From Malikia spinosa (lineage in GTDB: Bacteria > Pseudomonadota > Gammaproteobacteria > Burkholderiales > Burkholderiaceae_C), in assembly GCF_002980625.1 (NCBI RefSeq), contig NZ_PVLR01000012.1, positions 1 through 64,000 on the forward strand: a stretch of 64,000 nt of DNA. Direction: 5' to 3'. A program made the position numbers and the translations under genes. Each line of letters starts with the position of its first letter. Position 1 is the first letter of the stretch. Below, one piece after another: positions 27,051-37,705 of the stretch. Under the pieces are notes generated by a model that saw nothing but the letters and a program-made list of their open reading frames with translations, was not told the DNA's origin and made no database searches.

Positions 27051-29198
27051 ATGTCAGACGCCTTGTCCGCTCCGCCGCCGGCTGCCGCCAGCAAGCCCCT
27101 GTCCGCGCCGCAAAAAGCGCTGCGCAAGCTCGGGCTGGTGCGCGCGATCGACCTCGCGCTGCACCTGCCGCTGCGCTACGAGGACGAGACCCGCATCGTG
27201 CGCCTGCGCGAGGCGCGCGAGGGCGAGGAAGTCCAGATCGAGGGCATCGTGACCTCCTGCGAGCTCAGCCCCGGCCCGCGGCGCCAGTTGCTGGTGGTGC
27301 TCGATGACGGCAGCGAGCGCTGCACGCTGCGCTTCTTCAGCTTCTACCCCTCGCACCAGAACACGCTGGCGGTGGGCGCCTGCATCCGGGCCCGTGGCGA
27401 GCTGCGCGGCGGCTTCCTGGGTTGGACCATGATGCACCCGACCTTCCGCGTCGCGGGTGGCGAGCTGCCCGATGCGCTGACCCCGGTCTATCCGACCAGC
27501 GCCGGACTGCCGCAGGCCTATCTGCGCCGCGCGGTGCTCGGCGGACTCGATCGCGCCGATCTCGGCGACACCATTCCGCCCGAGGCCGTGGCGGACTGTC
27601 CGGGCCTGCGCCAGCGCCTGCCCGGCGGGGGGCAGGGCGCCTGGAGCTTGCGCGAAGCGCTGCATTTCCTGCATCACCCCCGGCCCGATACCTCGCTGGC
27701 GGCGCTGGAGGACCGCAGCCATCCGGCCTGGCAGCGGCTCAAGGCCGAGGAGCTGCTGGCGCAGCAGCTGTCACAGCACAAGGCCAAGCAGGAGCGCGAC
27801 CTGCTGCGCGCGCCGGCGCTGCGGCGCCGCCCGGACGGGCTGGACCAGCAGCTGCTGGCGGTCCTGCCTTTCGGCCTGACCGGGGCCCAGGCCCGCGTCG
27901 TCGACGAGATCGCGGCCGATCTGGCGCGCCCGGTGCCGATGCACCGCCTGCTGCAGGGCGATGTCGGCAGCGGCAAGACCGTGGTCGCGGCGCTGGCCGC
28001 CACGGTCGCGATCGAGGCCGGCTGGCAATGCGCGCTGATGGCGCCGACCGAGATCCTGGCCGAACAGCATTTCAGCAAGCTGGTCGGCTGGCTCGAGCCG
28101 CTGCTGGCACCACTGGGCAAGTCGGTGGCCTGGCTGACCGGCAGCCAGAAAAAGAAGGAGCGCGCCGCCATGCTCGCGCGCATCGCCTCGGGCGAGGCGG
28201 CGCTGGTGGTCGGCACCCATGCCGTGATCCAGGATCAGGTCCAGTTCCAGAACCTGGCGCTGGCCGTGATCGACGAGCAGCACCGCTTCGGCGTCGCGCA
28301 GCGCCTGGCCCTGCGCGAGAAGATGCGCGACGCCGGCCTGGAGCCGCATCTGCTGATGATGAGCGCGACCCCGATCCCGCGCACGCTCGCGATGAGCTAC
28401 TACGCCGACCTCGATGTCTCGACCATCGACGAACTGCCGCCCGGACGCAGTCCGATCGTGACCAAGACCGTCTCCGACAGCCGGCGCGACGAGGTCATCA
28501 GCCGGATCCGGGCCCAGGTCGCGCAGGGGCGCCAGGTCTACTGGGTCTGCCCCCTGATCGAGGAGAGCGAGGCGCTCGACCTCGGCAACGCGACCGCGAC
28601 CCACCTCGAGCTCAGCGCCGCCATGGAAGGCCTGTGCAACGCCGACGGTACCCCGCTGCGGGTCGGCCTGCTGCACTCGCGCATGCCGCCGGTCGAGAAG
28701 AAGGCCGTGATGGCGCTGTTCAGCGCCGGCCTGATGGGCGTGCTGGTCAGCACCACCGTGATCGAGGTCGGCGTCGATGTGCCCAACGCCTCGCTGATGG
28801 TGATCGAGCATGCCGAGCGCTTCGGCCTGAGCCAGCTGCACCAGTTGCGCGGCCGGGTCGGGCGCGGTGCGGCCGCTTCGGCCTGCCTGCTGCTGTATTC
28901 GACCAATGAGTCCGGCCGCCTGAGCGAGACCGCGCGCGAGCGCCTGCGCGCCATGGCCGAGACCACCGACGGCTTCGAGATCGCCCGGCGCGACCTCGAG
29001 ATCCGCGGCCCCGGCGAGTTCCTCGGCGCGCGCCAGTCGGGCGCCGCCATGCTGCGCTTTGCCGACCTCGCGACCGACATCCACCTGCTCGAATGGGCGC
29101 GCGCCTGGGCGCCTGTCATGCTCGAACGCTGGCCGCGCTTGGCGCAGCAGCATGTCGAGCGCTGGCTTGGCGGAAAATCCGATTATCTGAAGGCCTGA
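27051..29198 (+). CDS. recG: ATP-dependent DNA helicase RecG
   Basis: Remodels stalled forks and Holliday junctions. 715 aa. An N-terminal wedge/OB domain (about residues 50-170) precedes the motor: Walker A LLQGDVGSGKTVVAAL near residue 300, LMAPTEILAEQHF, motif II as DEQHRFGVAQR, SATPIPRTLAMSYYADLDVS, then motifs V and VI (STTVIEVGVDVPNA, HQLRGRVGRG). The C-terminal RecG-specific region carries DGFEIARRDLEIRGPGEFLG. oxyR follows 8 bases after the stop, a linkage also known from pseudomonads. Confidence 0.97.
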   Translation: MSDALSAPPPAAASKPLSAPQKALRKLGLVRAIDLALHLPLRYEDETRIVRLREAREGEEVQIEGIVTSCELSPGPRRQLLVVLDDGSERCTLRFFSFYPSHQNTLAVGACIRARGELRGGFLGWTMMHPTFRVAGGELPDALTPVYPTSAGLPQAYLRRAVLGGLDRADLGDTIPPEAVADCPGLRQRLPGGGQGAWSLREALHFLHHPRPDTSLAALEDRSHPAWQRLKAEELLAQQLSQHKAKQERDLLRAPALRRRPDGLDQQLLAVLPFGLTGAQARVVDEIAADLARPVPMHRLLQGDVGSGKTVVAALAATVAIEAGWQCALMAPTEILAEQHFSKLVGWLEPLLAPLGKSVAWLTGSQKKKERAAMLARIASGEAALVVGTHAVIQDQVQFQNLALAVIDEQHRFGVAQRLALREKMRDAGLEPHLLMMSATPIPRTLAMSYYADLDVSTIDELPPGRSPIVTKTVSDSRRDEVISRIRAQVAQGRQVYWVCPLIEESEALDLGNATATHLELSAAMEGLCNADGTPLRVGLLHSRMPPVEKKAVMALFSAGLMGVLVSTTVIEVGVDVPNASLMVIEHAERFGLSQLHQLRGRVGRGAAASACLLLYSTNESGRLSETARERLRAMAETTDGFEIARRDLEIRGPGEFLGARQSGAAMLRFADLATDIHLLEWARAWAPVMLERWPRLAQQHVERWLGGKSDYLKA

Positions 29199-29205
29199 AT
29201 CCCAC

Positions 29206-30177
29206 ATGACGCTGACCGAACTCAAGTACATCGTCGCCGTCGCGCGCGAACGCCATTTCGGCAAGGCGGCCGAGGCCTGCTTCGTCTCCCAGCCCACGCT
29301 CAGCGTGGCGATCAAGAAGCTGGAGGAAGAGCTCGAACTCAAGTTGTTCGAGCGCAACGCCAGCGAGGTCGCCGTCACCCCCTTGGGCGAGGAGATCGTG
29401 CGCCAGGCCCAGGTCGTGCTCGAGCAGGCGGCCTCGATCAAGGAGATCGCCAAGCGCGGCAAGGACCCGCTGGCCGGTCCGCTGCGCCTGGGCGTGATCT
29501 TCACCATCGGCCCCTATCTGCTGCCCGACCTGGTGCGCCAGGTGATCCAGCGCTCGCCGCAGATGCCGCTGATGCTGCAGGAGAACCTGACCGCCAAGCT
29601 GCTTGAGCAACTGCGCCTGGGCGAGATCGACTGCGCCATCCTGGCCGAACCCTTCCCCGACACCAACCTCGCGATTGCGCCGCTCTACGACGAGCCCTTT
29701 GTCGCGGTGGTGCCGGTGGCGCACCCGCTGGCGCAGCAGGACGAGGTCACGGCCGAGCAGCTCAAGCAGGAAACCATGCTGCTGCTGGGTGCCGGTCACT
29801 GTTTCCGCGACCATGTGCTCGAGGTCTGCCCCGAGTTTGCCCGTTTCTCGAACGACGCCGAGGGCATCAGGAAGAGCTTCGAGGGCAGCTCGCTCGAAAC
29901 CATCCGCCACATGGTTGCCGCCGGCATGGGCGTCACGCTGGTGCCGCGCCTGAGCGTGCCGAGCTCGGCGCTTGGCCCCGGCGCCAAGACCCTGCCGCCC
30001 GGATCGGGCCCGGGCGATGCCTCCTACCTGCGCTACCTGCCGTTTGCCGGCGAGCCGCCGACGCGCCGCGTCGTGCTGGCCTGGCGTCGCAGCTTCACGC
30101 GCTACGAGGCGATCGCCGCGCTGCGCAATGCCATCTACGCCTGCGAACTGCCGGGCGTCAAGAGACTGTCCGCATGA
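29206..30177 (+). CDS. oxyR: LysR-type peroxide sensor OxyR
   Basis: H2O2-activated regulator of katG, ahpC, dps and similar genes. 323 aa. The HTH shows [20 protein letters not shown] and [18 protein letters not shown]. The redox pair is at Cys199 and Cys208 ([17 protein letters not shown]), the same numbering as E. coli OxyR. Downstream of recG by 8 bases and overlapping ubiA by 4 bases (ATGA), so recG-oxyR-ubiA is probably one transcript. dps in this window is a reasonable target, though no site was verified. Confidence 0.97.
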   Translation: MTLTELKYIVAVARERHFGKAAEACFVSQPTLSVAIKKLEEELELKLFERNASEVAVTPLGEEIVRQAQVVLEQAASIKEIAKRGKDPLAGPLRLGVIFTIGPYLLPDLVRQVIQRSPQMPLMLQENLTAKLLEQLRLGEIDCAILAEPFPDTNLAIAPLYDEPFVAVVPVAHPLAQQDEVTAEQLKQETMLLLGAGHCFRDHVLEVCPEFARFSNDAEGIRKSFEGSSLETIRHMVAAGMGVTLVPRLSVPSSALGPGAKTLPPGSGPGDASYLRYLPFAGEPPTRRVVLAWRRSFTRYEAIAALRNAIYACELPGVKRLSA

Positions 30178-31115
30178 ACCACGCCAACGCTGCCGCGCTG
30201 CCGGCCTGGCGCGCCAAGCTCGCGCTCTACCTCGACCTGATCCGCTGGAACCGGCCCGCTGGCTGGTTGCTGCTGCTCTGGCCCACGCTGTCGGCGCTCT
30301 GGGTCGCTGCCAGTGGCTGGCCGGGCTGGCATCTGTTGCTGGTCTTCACGCTCGGCACCATCCTGATGCGCAGCGCCGGCTGCTGCATCAACGATGTCGC
30401 CGACCGCGATTTCGACCGTCATGTCAAGCGCACCGCGCAGCGCCCGATCACGAGCGGGCGCATGTCGGTGCGGGAGGCGCTGGCCGTCGGTGCCGCGCTG
30501 GCATTCGCCGCCTTCCTGCTGGTGCTGACGACCACGCCGGCGGCGATCCTGCTGTCTCTGCCGGCGCTGGCAGTGGCTCTTGTTTACCCCTACGCCAAGC
30601 GTCATGTCTCGATGCCGCAGGCGGTGCTGGGCGTGGCCTTCAGCTTCGGCATCCCGATGGCCTTTGGCGTCATGCAGGTCGAGTCTGGAGTGGCGGCCTG
30701 GTCCTGGAGCAGCCTGGTCGCGGCAGTGCCCTGGCAGGCCTGGGGCCTGGTCGTCAGCAACCTGTTCTGGGTGCTGGCCTATGACACCGAGTACGCGATG
30801 GTCGACCGCGACGACGACCTGCGCATTGGCATGAAGACCTCGGCCATCACGCTCGGGCGTTGGGATGTCGCGGGTGTGACCGCCTTCTACCTGCTGCACC
30901 TCGCGCTTTGGGGTGGGCTGCTGTGGCCTGCGGTCGGCGGGGCGGTGTTCGGTCTCGCGCTGGCGGCGGCGCTGGCCCAGGTGGTCTGGCATTACGGCAT
31001 GATCCGCGAGCGCACGCGCGACGGCTGCTTTCGCGCCTTCCGCCTCAACCACTGGCTTGGCCTGACCTTGTTCCTGGGCGTGGCCGGCCACTACGCGCTC
31101 AAGGCGCTGGGCTGA
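30174..31115 (+). CDS. ubiA: 4-hydroxybenzoate polyprenyltransferase
   Basis: Integral membrane enzyme that prenylates 4-hydroxybenzoate in ubiquinone synthesis. 313 aa, with about eight or nine hydrophobic segments. The two Asp-rich motifs are visible: [20 protein letters not shown] and [20 protein letters not shown], which bind Mg-diphosphate of the prenyl donor. The ATG overlaps the oxyR stop as ATGA. Convergent with proC. Confidence 0.96.
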   Translation: MNHANAAALPAWRAKLALYLDLIRWNRPAGWLLLLWPTLSALWVAASGWPGWHLLLVFTLGTILMRSAGCCINDVADRDFDRHVKRTAQRPITSGRMSVREALAVGAALAFAAFLLVLTTTPAAILLSLPALAVALVYPYAKRHVSMPQAVLGVAFSFGIPMAFGVMQVESGVAAWSWSSLVAAVPWQAWGLVVSNLFWVLAYDTEYAMVDRDDDLRIGMKTSAITLGRWDVAGVTAFYLLHLALWGGLLWPAVGGAVFGLALAAALAQVVWHYGMIRERTRDGCFRAFRLNHWLGLTLFLGVAGHYALKALG

Positions 31116-31175
31116 ACCTCGCGCGGCTCCGGTCGTCGAGAAAGCGCTGCGGTCGATTGCGGCGCAGCGCGCGGA

Positions 31176-32012
31176 TCAGGCGCCGAACTCGTCGCCGAGT
31201 TCCTGCGCGCGCCGGCCGGCTGCATGCATGGCCTGCACGAAGGCTGCCTTGACCCCGCTGGCCTCCAGCGAGCTCAGCGCGGCATAGGTGGTGCCGCCCT
31301 TGGAGGTCACGCGCTCGCGCAGCACCTCGGGCGGCTCGCTGGCGTCCTGGGCCAGTCGGGCGGCGCCGGCGAATGTGCCGATCGCGAGCCGGGTCGCGGT
31401 CTCGGCGCTCAGGCCCATTTCGGTGCCGGCCTGGCGCATTGCTTCCAGGAAATAGAACACATAGGCCGGGCCCGAGCCCGACAGCGCGGTCACGGCGTCG
31501 AGGTCGGCCTCGCGCTCGACCCACAGGTACTGGCCGGTGGTGCCGATCACGGCCTCGATCAGCCCGCGGTCCGCGGCGGCGACCGCTGCCCGCGCGTAGA
31601 GGCCGGTCATGCCCTGGCCGACCAGCGCTGGCGTGTTGGGCATGGCGCGCACGATGCGCTCGCTGCCGAGCCAGCTCGCCATGCTGTCGCTGCGGATGCC
31701 GGCGGCCACGCTCAGGTGCAGTGCGCCCGCCACCTGCGCCGCGCAGTCCTGTGCCACCGGCCTGAACACCTGGGGCTTGACGGCCCAGACCACCAGGCCG
31801 CAGCCTTGCAGCGCCGGGCCGGCTGCCGCCTCGGTGCGCACGCCGAACTGGGTCTGCAGCCGTGCGCGCTGCTCCGCCACAGGCTCGACGACCGTGATCT
31901 GGTCGCCGTTCAGGCCCTGCTGGATCAGCCCGCCGATGATGGCGCTGGCCATGTTGCCGCCGCCGATGAAGGCGATGCGGGTCGATGCGATGGGGGTCGG
32001 CTCTTGCTTCAT
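31176..32012 (-). CDS. proC: Pyrroline-5-carboxylate reductase
   Basis: Final step of proline synthesis, NAD(P)H-dependent. 278 aa. N-terminal RIAFIGGGNMASAIIGGLIQ is the dinucleotide fold; later VVWAVKPQVFRPV, RAMPNTPALVGQGMTGLYA, and the proline-binding signature ALSGSGPAYVFYFLEAMRQA followed by TSKGGTTYAAL. The start is the ATG before KQEPTPIAST; no strong Shine-Dalgarno is visible. Divergent from the ribosomal block, with a 277-base gap that contains the rplN promoter. Confidence 0.95.
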   Translation of the reverse strand: MKQEPTPIASTRIAFIGGGNMASAIIGGLIQQGLNGDQITVVEPVAEQRARLQTQFGVRTEAAAGPALQGCGLVVWAVKPQVFRPVAQDCAAQVAGALHLSVAAGIRSDSMASWLGSERIVRAMPNTPALVGQGMTGLYARAAVAAADRGLIEAVIGTTGQYLWVEREADLDAVTALSGSGPAYVFYFLEAMRQAGTEMGLSAETATRLAIGTFAGAARLAQDASEPPEVLRERVTSKGGTTYAALSSLEASGVKAAFVQAMHAAGRRAQELGDEFGA

Positions 32013-32109
32013 GGGCACTGATCTTACCCGCGCGCACCGGGGCCTGGCCGGGGGCGGGCAGGGTGGCACTGGCCCTGCGGCGGCTGTCGCATCTGTCGGT
32101 AAAAACCCC

Positions 32110-32138
32110 TTGCCTAAATTGTGGAACTGGTAGATAAT
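32110..32138 (+). promoter_or_regulatory. Promoter of the spc operon (rplN onward)
   Basis: TTGCCT (32110-32115), an exact 17-base spacer and GATAAT (32133-32138) form a good sigma-70 promoter. Transcription would begin near 32145, leaving a leader of about 145 bases before rplN. No other gene fits in the 277-base gap after proC, so this promoter should drive the whole ribosomal protein run. Confidence 0.75.
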
Positions 32139-32289
32139 CGCTCTCTTCGCCCGTAGTGGGGGAAGTATCTGCCCAGCGAAGTCGGCCGGAGCGCGGTTGC
32201 AAACCGTGTGCTGGCTGCCAACGACGGGCCCAAGACTGATCGCCTGTGGCCGTGGTGGCCGCTGGGATTCAAGTTGGGACTTAAATCAA

Positions 32290-32658
32290 ATGATCCAAAC
32301 GCAATCTCGACTCGATGTTGCAGACAACACGGGCGCCAAGTCCGTGATGTGCATCAAAGTGCTGGGCGGCTCCAAGCGCCGTTATGCCAGCGTGGGCGAC
32401 ATCATCAAAGTGAGCATCAAGGAAGCCGCACCGCGTGGCCGCGTCAAAAAAGGCGAGGTCTACAACGCTGTGGTCGTCCGTACCGCTGCCGGCATCCGCC
32501 GCGGCGATGGTGCCAAGGTGAAGTTCGACGGCAATGCTGCCGTTCTGCTCAATGCCAAGCTGGAGCCTATCGGCACCCGCATCTTCGGCCCCGTGACGCG
32601 TGAACTGCGTACCGAAAAGTTCATGAAGATCGTGTCCCTGGCCCCTGAGGTCCTGTAA
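32290..32658 (+). CDS. rplN: 50S ribosomal protein L14
   Basis: 122 aa, full length. [20 protein letters not shown] and the central [20 protein letters not shown] are diagnostic; L14 sits at the subunit interface near the GTPase region. The ATG before IQTQSR was chosen because the longer upstream reading is leader sequence. It is the first gene of the operon here: the S10 cluster (rpsJ to rpsQ) that normally precedes it is absent. Confidence 0.98.
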   Translation: MIQTQSRLDVADNTGAKSVMCIKVLGGSKRRYASVGDIIKVSIKEAAPRGRVKKGEVYNAVVVRTAAGIRRGDGAKVKFDGNAAVLLNAKLEPIGTRIFGPVTRELRTEKFMKIVSLAPEVL

Positions 32659-32669
32659 GGAATCGACAC

Positions 32670-32990
32670 ATGAACAAGATCCGTAAAGGCGACGAAGTCA
32701 TCGTCATCGCTGGTCGCGACAAGGGCAAGCGTGGCACCGTGGTGCAGCGCGCTAACGAAGAGCGTCTGGTGGTTGAAGGCATCAACCTGGTCAAGAAGCA
32801 CGCCAAGCCGAACCCCATGAAGGGTATCGCTGGCGGCATCGTCGACAAGACCATGCCTATCCACCAGTCCAACGTGGCTATCTTCAACGCCGCCACCGGC
32901 AAGGCCGATCGCGTCGGCGTCAAGGTGACTGAAGACGGCAAGAAAGTCCGCGTCTTCAAGTCTTCTGGCGAAGAAATCAAGGCAGCATGA
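32670..32990 (+). CDS. rplX: 50S ribosomal protein L24
   Basis: 106 aa. The KOW motif lies in [20 protein letters not shown], followed by [21 protein letters not shown]24 nucleates early 50S assembly at the 5' end of 23S rRNA. It lies 11 bases after rplN; its stop is two bases before the rplE start chosen here, or overlaps an alternative rplE ATG by 4 bases. Confidence 0.98.
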   Translation: MNKIRKGDEVIVIAGRDKGKRGTVVQRANEERLVVEGINLVKKHAKPNPMKGIAGGIVDKTMPIHQSNVAIFNAATGKADRVGVKVTEDGKKVRVFKSSGEEIKAA

Positions 32991-32992
32991 CC

Positions 32993-33532
32993 ATGGCACG
33001 CTTTCAAGAAATCTACCGCGACAAGGTCGCACCGGCTCTGAAAGAGCAGTTCGGCTACAAGTCCGTCATGGAAGTGCCGCGCATCACCAAGATCACCCTG
33101 AACATGGGTGTGTCCGAAGCTGTTGCCGACAAGAAAGTCATGGACCACGCCGTCGGCGACCTGACCAAGATCGCCGGTCAAAAGCCCGTCGTGACCAAGG
33201 CCCGCAAGGCTATCGCTGGTTTCAAGATCCGCGAACAACAGCCGATCGGCTGCATGGTCACCCTGCGTGGCGCCCAGATGTACGAATTCCTGGACCGTTT
33301 CGTCACCGTGGCCCTGCCGCGCGTGCGTGACTTCCGTGGTATCTCCGGCAAGTCTTTCGACGGCCGCGGCAACTACAACGTTGGCGTCAAAGAACAGATC
33401 ATCTTCCCCGAAATCGAATACGACAAGGTGGATGCTCTGCGTGGTCTGAACATCAGCATCACGACGACCGCCAAGACCGACGCCGAGTGCAAGGCACTGC
33501 TGGCTGGTTTCCGTTTCCCGTTCAAGAACTGA
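32993..33532 (+). CDS. rplE: 50S ribosomal protein L5
   Basis: 179 aa, the family length, starting [20 protein letters not shown]. An ATG six bases earlier overlaps the rplX stop (ATGA) and would give 181 aa; the second ATG fits known L5 proteins better. [20 protein letters not shown] and the 5S-rRNA-binding region [20 protein letters not shown] are present. L5 binds 5S rRNA in the central protuberance. Confidence 0.97.
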   Translation: MARFQEIYRDKVAPALKEQFGYKSVMEVPRITKITLNMGVSEAVADKKVMDHAVGDLTKIAGQKPVVTKARKAIAGFKIREQQPIGCMVTLRGAQMYEFLDRFVTVALPRVRDFRGISGKSFDGRGNYNVGVKEQIIFPEIEYDKVDALRGLNISITTTAKTDAECKALLAGFRFPFKN

Positions 33533-33540
33533 GGTGGTTT

Positions 33541-33846
33541 GTGGCTAAACAAGCTTTGCTCCAGCGCGAACTGAAGCGCGAGAAACTCGCCGCCAAGTTC
33601 GCCAACAAGTACAACGAGTTCAAGGCCATTGCCGGTGACGCCAAGCGTTCCGACGAAGAGCGTGATGCAGCCCGCCTGGGTCTGCAGAAACTGCCCCGCA
33701 ATGCCAACCCGACCCGCCAGCACAACCGTTGCGAAATCACCGGTCGTCCCCGTGGCACCTTCCGTCAGTTCGGTCTGGCACGTGCCAAGGTTCGTGAACT
33801 GGCTTTTGCCGGCGAAATCCCCGGCGTGACCAAGGCCAGCTGGTAA
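33541..33846 (+). CDS. rpsN: 30S ribosomal protein S14
   Basis: 101 aa from a GTG start with GAGG a few bases upstream. This is the long, zinc-free S14: no CxxC pairs, but [20 protein letters not shown] and [19 protein letters not shown] are conserved. It sits in the 30S head. A longer reading without a start codon overlaps rplE and was rejected. Confidence 0.97.
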   Translation: MAKQALLQRELKREKLAAKFANKYNEFKAIAGDAKRSDEERDAARLGLQKLPRNANPTRQHNRCEITGRPRGTFRQFGLARAKVRELAFAGEIPGVTKASW

Positions 33847-33865
33847 GGCGCAAGGAGTACCCCAA

Positions 33866-34261
33866 ATGAGCATGAGTGATCCTATCGCCGATATGCTGAC
33901 CCGCATCCGTAACGCACAGATGGTCGCCAAGTCCATCGTGGCAATGCCGTCTTCCAAAGTGAAGACCGCCATCGCCCAAGTGCTGAAGGACGAAGGTTAC
34001 ATTGACGGATTCCAAGTCAAGACCGAAGCCGGCAAGAGCCAGCTCGAAATCGCCCTCAAGTACTACGCTGGCCGTCCGGTCATCGAGCGTATCGAGCGCG
34101 TCAGCCGTCCTGGTCTGCGTGTCTACAAGGGCACCAAGGACATCCCCCAGGTCCAAAACGGCCTGGGCGTCGCTATCGTCACCACCCCCCAAGGCGTGAT
34201 GACCGATCGCAAAGCGCGCGCTGCCGGTGTCGGCGGTGAAGTTCTGTGTTTCGTCGCCTAA
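33866..34261 (+). CDS. rpsH: 30S ribosomal protein S8
   Basis: 131 aa. [20 protein letters not shown] and the C-terminal [10 protein letters not shown]-like stretch [20 protein letters not shown] are diagnostic. S8 binds the central domain of 16S rRNA; in E. coli it also represses the spc operon by binding the rplE message. I could not confirm such a site here. AAGGAG lies ten bases before the ATG. Confidence 0.98.
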   Translation: MSMSDPIADMLTRIRNAQMVAKSIVAMPSSKVKTAIAQVLKDEGYIDGFQVKTEAGKSQLEIALKYYAGRPVIERIERVSRPGLRVYKGTKDIPQVQNGLGVAIVTTPQGVMTDRKARAAGVGGEVLCFVA

Positions 34262-34285
34262 CGCGCGCATTGAGGAGTATCTGAA

Positions 34286-34819
34286 ATGTCTCGTGTAGGT
34301 AAGCAGGCAGTCGCCATTCCGCAAGGCGTGGAAGTGGCCATCAAGCCCGAAACCATCAGCGTCAAGGGTGCCCTGGGCGCCATGGAGCTGGCTCAGAACG
34401 CGCTGGTCAAGGTCGAAAGCGTTGACGGCAAACTGTCGTTCAGCCCGATCGGCGAATCGCGTGAAGCCAATGCAATGAGCGGCACCATCCGCCAGTTGGT
34501 CAACAACATGGTCAATGGTGTGAGCAAGGGCTTCGAGAAGAAGCTGACCCTGATCGGCGTGGGCTACAAAGCCGCCGCCTCGGGCAACAAGCTCAACCTG
34601 GCTGTTGGTTTCTCGCACCCGGTGAACATCGAGATGCCTGCTGGCATCACGGTCGCCACCCCGACCCCGACCGAAGTCGTGATCAAGGGCGCTGACCGTC
34701 AGCGTGTTGGCCAGATCGCTTCTGAAGTCCGTGCCGTGCGTCCTCCCGAGCCTTACAAGGGCAAGGGCATCCGTTACTCGGATGAGAAGGTCGTGATCAA
34801 AGAGACCAAGAAGAAATAA
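34286..34819 (+). CDS. rplF: 50S ribosomal protein L6
   Basis: 177 aa, two homologous L6 domains. [20 protein letters not shown] at the start and the signature [19 protein letters not shown] near the end (the PEPYKGKG loop). L6 sits near the sarcin-ricin loop and is the target of some aminoglycoside-resistance mutations. GAGGAG precedes the ATG. Confidence 0.98.
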   Translation: MSRVGKQAVAIPQGVEVAIKPETISVKGALGAMELAQNALVKVESVDGKLSFSPIGESREANAMSGTIRQLVNNMVNGVSKGFEKKLTLIGVGYKAAASGNKLNLAVGFSHPVNIEMPAGITVATPTPTEVVIKGADRQRVGQIASEVRAVRPPEPYKGKGIRYSDEKVVIKETKKK

Positions 34820-34830
34820 GGACTGCGAAC

Positions 34831-35187
34831 ATGTTGACGAAAAAAGAACAGCGTTTGCGCCGTGCCCGTCAGACCCGCATCCGCATTGCACAGCAAGGCG
34901 CCGTTCGTCTGACCGTGAACCGTACCAACCTGCACATCTATGCCAGCGTCATCTCTGGCGACGGCAGCAAGGTGCTGGCATCGGCCTCCACCGTCGAAGC
35001 AGAAGTGCGTGCTCAGCTGGGCAATGGCGGCAACAAGGCTGCGGCCGAGCTGATCGGCAAGCGCATCGCTGAAAAGGCGAAGGCTGCTGGCATCGAGAAA
35101 GTGGCCTTCGACCGTTCGGGCTTCGCCTACCACGGCCGTGTCAAAGCCCTGGCAGACGCCGCGCGTGAAGCCGGCCTGCAATTCTGA
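34831..35187 (+). CDS. rplR: 50S ribosomal protein L18
   Basis: 118 aa. A basic N-terminus ([20 protein letters not shown]) is followed by the 5S-binding domain [20 protein letters not shown] and the C-terminal [21 protein letters not shown]18 and L5 carry 5S rRNA into the central protuberance. It lies 11 bases after rplF in the operon. Confidence 0.98.
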   Translation: MLTKKEQRLRRARQTRIRIAQQGAVRLTVNRTNLHIYASVISGDGSKVLASASTVEAEVRAQLGNGGNKAAAELIGKRIAEKAKAAGIEKVAFDRSGFAYHGRVKALADAAREAGLQF

Positions 35188-35204
35188 TTGGACGGGATAC
35201 GCAA

Positions 35205-35720
35205 ATGGCTAAATTTCAAGCTAACGTGAAGAGCGAAGCTGACGACGGCTTGCGCGAAAAGATGATTGCTGTCAACCGCGTGACCAAAGTGGTCAAGGGC
35301 GGTCGCATCATGGCTTTCGCCGCACTGACCGTGGTTGGCGATGGCGACGGCCGCGTCGGTATGGGCAAGGGCAAGTCCCGTGAAGTGCCGGCCGCTGTGC
35401 AAAAAGGCATGGACGAAGCCCGCCGCAACATGATCAAGGTTTCGCTGAAGAATGGCTCCCTGCACCATGCAGTCAAGGGTCATCACGGCGCAGCCAACGT
35501 CATGATGCTGCCGGCCGCCAAGGGTACCGGCATCATCGCCGGCGGCCCGATGCGCGCTGTCTTCGAAGTGCTGGGCATCACCGACGTCGTGGCCAAGAGC
35601 CATGGCTCGAGCAACCCTTACAACCTGGTCCGCGCCACTCTGGACGCTCTGAAGAACTCGACCACCCCGTCTAGCGTCGCTTCCAAGCGCGGCAAGTCGG
35701 TGGAAGAGATTCTGGGCTGA
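35205..35720 (+). CDS. rpsE: 30S ribosomal protein S5
   Basis: 171 aa. It has the double-stranded RNA-binding fold at the N-terminus and the signature [20 protein letters not shown] and [21 protein letters not shown]5 affects decoding fidelity. Its stop directly touches an ATG that could extend rpmD by four residues. Confidence 0.98.
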   Translation: MAKFQANVKSEADDGLREKMIAVNRVTKVVKGGRIMAFAALTVVGDGDGRVGMGKGKSREVPAAVQKGMDEARRNMIKVSLKNGSLHHAVKGHHGAANVMMLPAAKGTGIIAGGPMRAVFEVLGITDVVAKSHGSSNPYNLVRATLDALKNSTTPSSVASKRGKSVEEILG

Positions 35721-35731
35721 TGGGAGAGATC

Positions 35732-35914
35732 ATGACTGCCAATAACACCATCAAGGTTCAACTGGTTCGCAGCCCTATCGGCTGCAAAGAGGACCATCGC
35801 GCCACCGTGCGCGGACTGGGCCTGCGCAAAATCAACAGCACCAGCGAACTGCAGGACACCCCTGCAGTGCGCGGCATGATCAACAAGATCAGTTATCTGA
35901 TCAAAGTGATCTGA
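35732..35914 (+). CDS. rpmD: 50S ribosomal protein L30
   Basis: 60 aa, the normal length, from the ATG preceded by [30 protein letters not shown] and [20 protein letters not shown] are conserved L30 features. An earlier ATG that overlaps the rpsE stop would add MGEI and would hide the ribosome-binding site. Confidence 0.96.
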   Translation: MTANNTIKVQLVRSPIGCKEDHRATVRGLGLRKINSTSELQDTPAVRGMINKISYLIKVI

Positions 35915-35927
35915 TCGGAGTCAAGAC

Positions 35928-36359
35928 ATGGAACTCAACACTCTCAAGCCCGCTGCCGGTGCCAAGCACGCCAAGCGTCGCGTGGGCCGTGGCATTGGCT
36001 CCGGTCTCGGCAAGACCGCTGGCCGTGGCCACAAGGGCCAAAAGTCGCGTTCGGGCGGCTACCACAAGGTCGGTTTCGAAGGCGGTCAAATGCCTTTGCA
36101 ACGTCGACTGCCCAAGCGTGGCTTCAAGTCCCAGACTCTGAAGTACAACGCCGAAGTGACTCTGTCCGACCTGCAAGCGCTGGGCGTTGCAGAAGTCGAT
36201 CTGCTGACTCTCAAAGCCGCCGGTCTCGTGCCGGAAATGGCCAAGAAGGTCAAGGTCATCAAGACCGGTGAACTGACTCTGGCTGTTAAGCTGACTAACG
36301 TCGGCGCAACTGCTGGCGCCAAGGAAGCCATCGAAGCCGCTGGCGGCTCGTTGGTTTGA
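35928..36359 (+). CDS. rplO: 50S ribosomal protein L15
   Basis: 143 aa. [20 protein letters not shown] and the Gly-rich [20 protein letters not shown] are the basic N-terminal extension that threads into 23S rRNA; the conserved [20 protein letters not shown] follows. It lies just before secY as in most bacteria. Confidence 0.98.
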   Translation: MELNTLKPAAGAKHAKRRVGRGIGSGLGKTAGRGHKGQKSRSGGYHKVGFEGGQMPLQRRLPKRGFKSQTLKYNAEVTLSDLQALGVAEVDLLTLKAAGLVPEMAKKVKVIKTGELTLAVKLTNVGATAGAKEAIEAAGGSLV

Positions 36360-36382
36360 TCGGGTTTTAACCGGAACTGCTC

Positions 36383-37702
36383 GTGGCCACTAACGCTGCA
36401 ACCCTCGCGAAGACAGGCAAGTTCGGCGACCTCCGTCGTCGACTCGTATTCTTGCTGCTGGCATTGGTCGTCTACCGTATCGGGGCTCATATCCCGGTGC
36501 CAGGTATCAATCCCGACCAGCTGGCCCAGCTCTTCAAGGGCCAGCAGGGCGGCATCCTGAACCTGTTCAACATGTTCTCGGGCGGAGCGCTGTCGCGTTT
36601 CACCGTGTTCGCGTTGGGGATCATGCCCTACATCTCGGCTTCCATCGTCATGCAGCTCATGGGCTATGTACTGCCCGCTTTTGAGCAAATGAAGAAGGAA
36701 GGCGAAGCTGGCAAGCGCAAGATCACGCAGTACACCCGCATCGGCACCGTGGGCCTCGCCATCTTCCAGTCGCTCGGCATTGCCATGGCACTGGAAGGTA
36801 CGCAAGGCCTGGTGATCGACCCTGGTTTCGGCTTCCGCCTGACCACCGTCGTGACCCTGGTCGCCGGTACGATGTTCCTGATGTGGCTGGGTGAGCAAAT
36901 CACCGAACGTGGCCTGGGCAACGGTATCTCGATCCTGATCTTTGCCGGTATCGCTGCGGGTCTCCCCAGTGCTATCGGTGGCCTGTTCGAACTGGTTCGC
37001 ACCGGTGCGATGGCTCCCCTGGCGGCGATCTTCATCGTCGCCCTGGTGATCCTCGTGACCTACTTCGTGGTGTTCGTCGAGCGCGGACAACGCAAGATCC
37101 TGGTGAATTACGCACGCCGTCAGGTGGGCAACAAGGTGTATGGCGGTCAATCGTCGCATCTGCCGCTCAAGCTGAACATGGCTGGCGTGATTCCCCCGAT
37201 CTTCGCTTCGTCCATCATCCTGCTGCCCACTACCGTGGTGAGCTGGGTCAGTACCGGTGACGGTACGCGCTGGTTGCGCGACATTGCTTCGGCACTGTCG
37301 CCGGGACAGCCGATCTATGTGGCGTTCTACGCTGCGGCGATCGTGTTCTTCTGCTTCTTCTACACCGCGCTGGTATTCAACAGCCGGGAGACCGCAGATA
37401 ACCTGAAGAAGAGTGGTGCGTTCATTCCGGGCATTCGCCCGGGTGACCAAACGGCCAGGCATATTGACAAGGTGCTGGTGCGCTTGACGCTGGCTGGTGC
37501 GATCTACATCACGCTGGTCTGTCTGCTGCCGGAGTTCCTGATCCTGAAGTACAACGTTCCGTTCTACTTCGGCGGTACTTCGCTGCTGATCATCGTGGTG
37601 GTGACCATGGACTTCATGGCCCAGGTGCAAAACTACCTGATGTCGCAACAGTACGAGTCCTTGTTGAAAAAGGCCAACTTTAAGGCAGCTCCGGGTGTCT
37701 GA
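36383..37702 (+). CDS. secY: Protein translocase subunit SecY
   Basis: Channel subunit of the SecYEG translocon. 439 aa, GTG start, ten transmembrane segments. N-terminal [20 protein letters not shown]; plug-region motif [11 protein letters not shown]; cytoplasmic loop [15 protein letters not shown] that contacts SecA and the ribosome; later [20 protein letters not shown]. It lies in the spc operon and is followed after three bases by infA. Confidence 0.98.
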   Translation: MATNAATLAKTGKFGDLRRRLVFLLLALVVYRIGAHIPVPGINPDQLAQLFKGQQGGILNLFNMFSGGALSRFTVFALGIMPYISASIVMQLMGYVLPAFEQMKKEGEAGKRKITQYTRIGTVGLAIFQSLGIAMALEGTQGLVIDPGFGFRLTTVVTLVAGTMFLMWLGEQITERGLGNGISILIFAGIAAGLPSAIGGLFELVRTGAMAPLAAIFIVALVILVTYFVVFVERGQRKILVNYARRQVGNKVYGGQSSHLPLKLNMAGVIPPIFASSIILLPTTVVSWVSTGDGTRWLRDIASALSPGQPIYVAFYAAAIVFFCFFYTALVFNSRETADNLKKSGAFIPGIRPGDQTARHIDKVLVRLTLAGAIYITLVCLLPEFLILKYNVPFYFGGTSLLIIVVVTMDFMAQVQNYLMSQQYESLLKKANFKAAPGV

Positions 37703-37705
37703 GAA

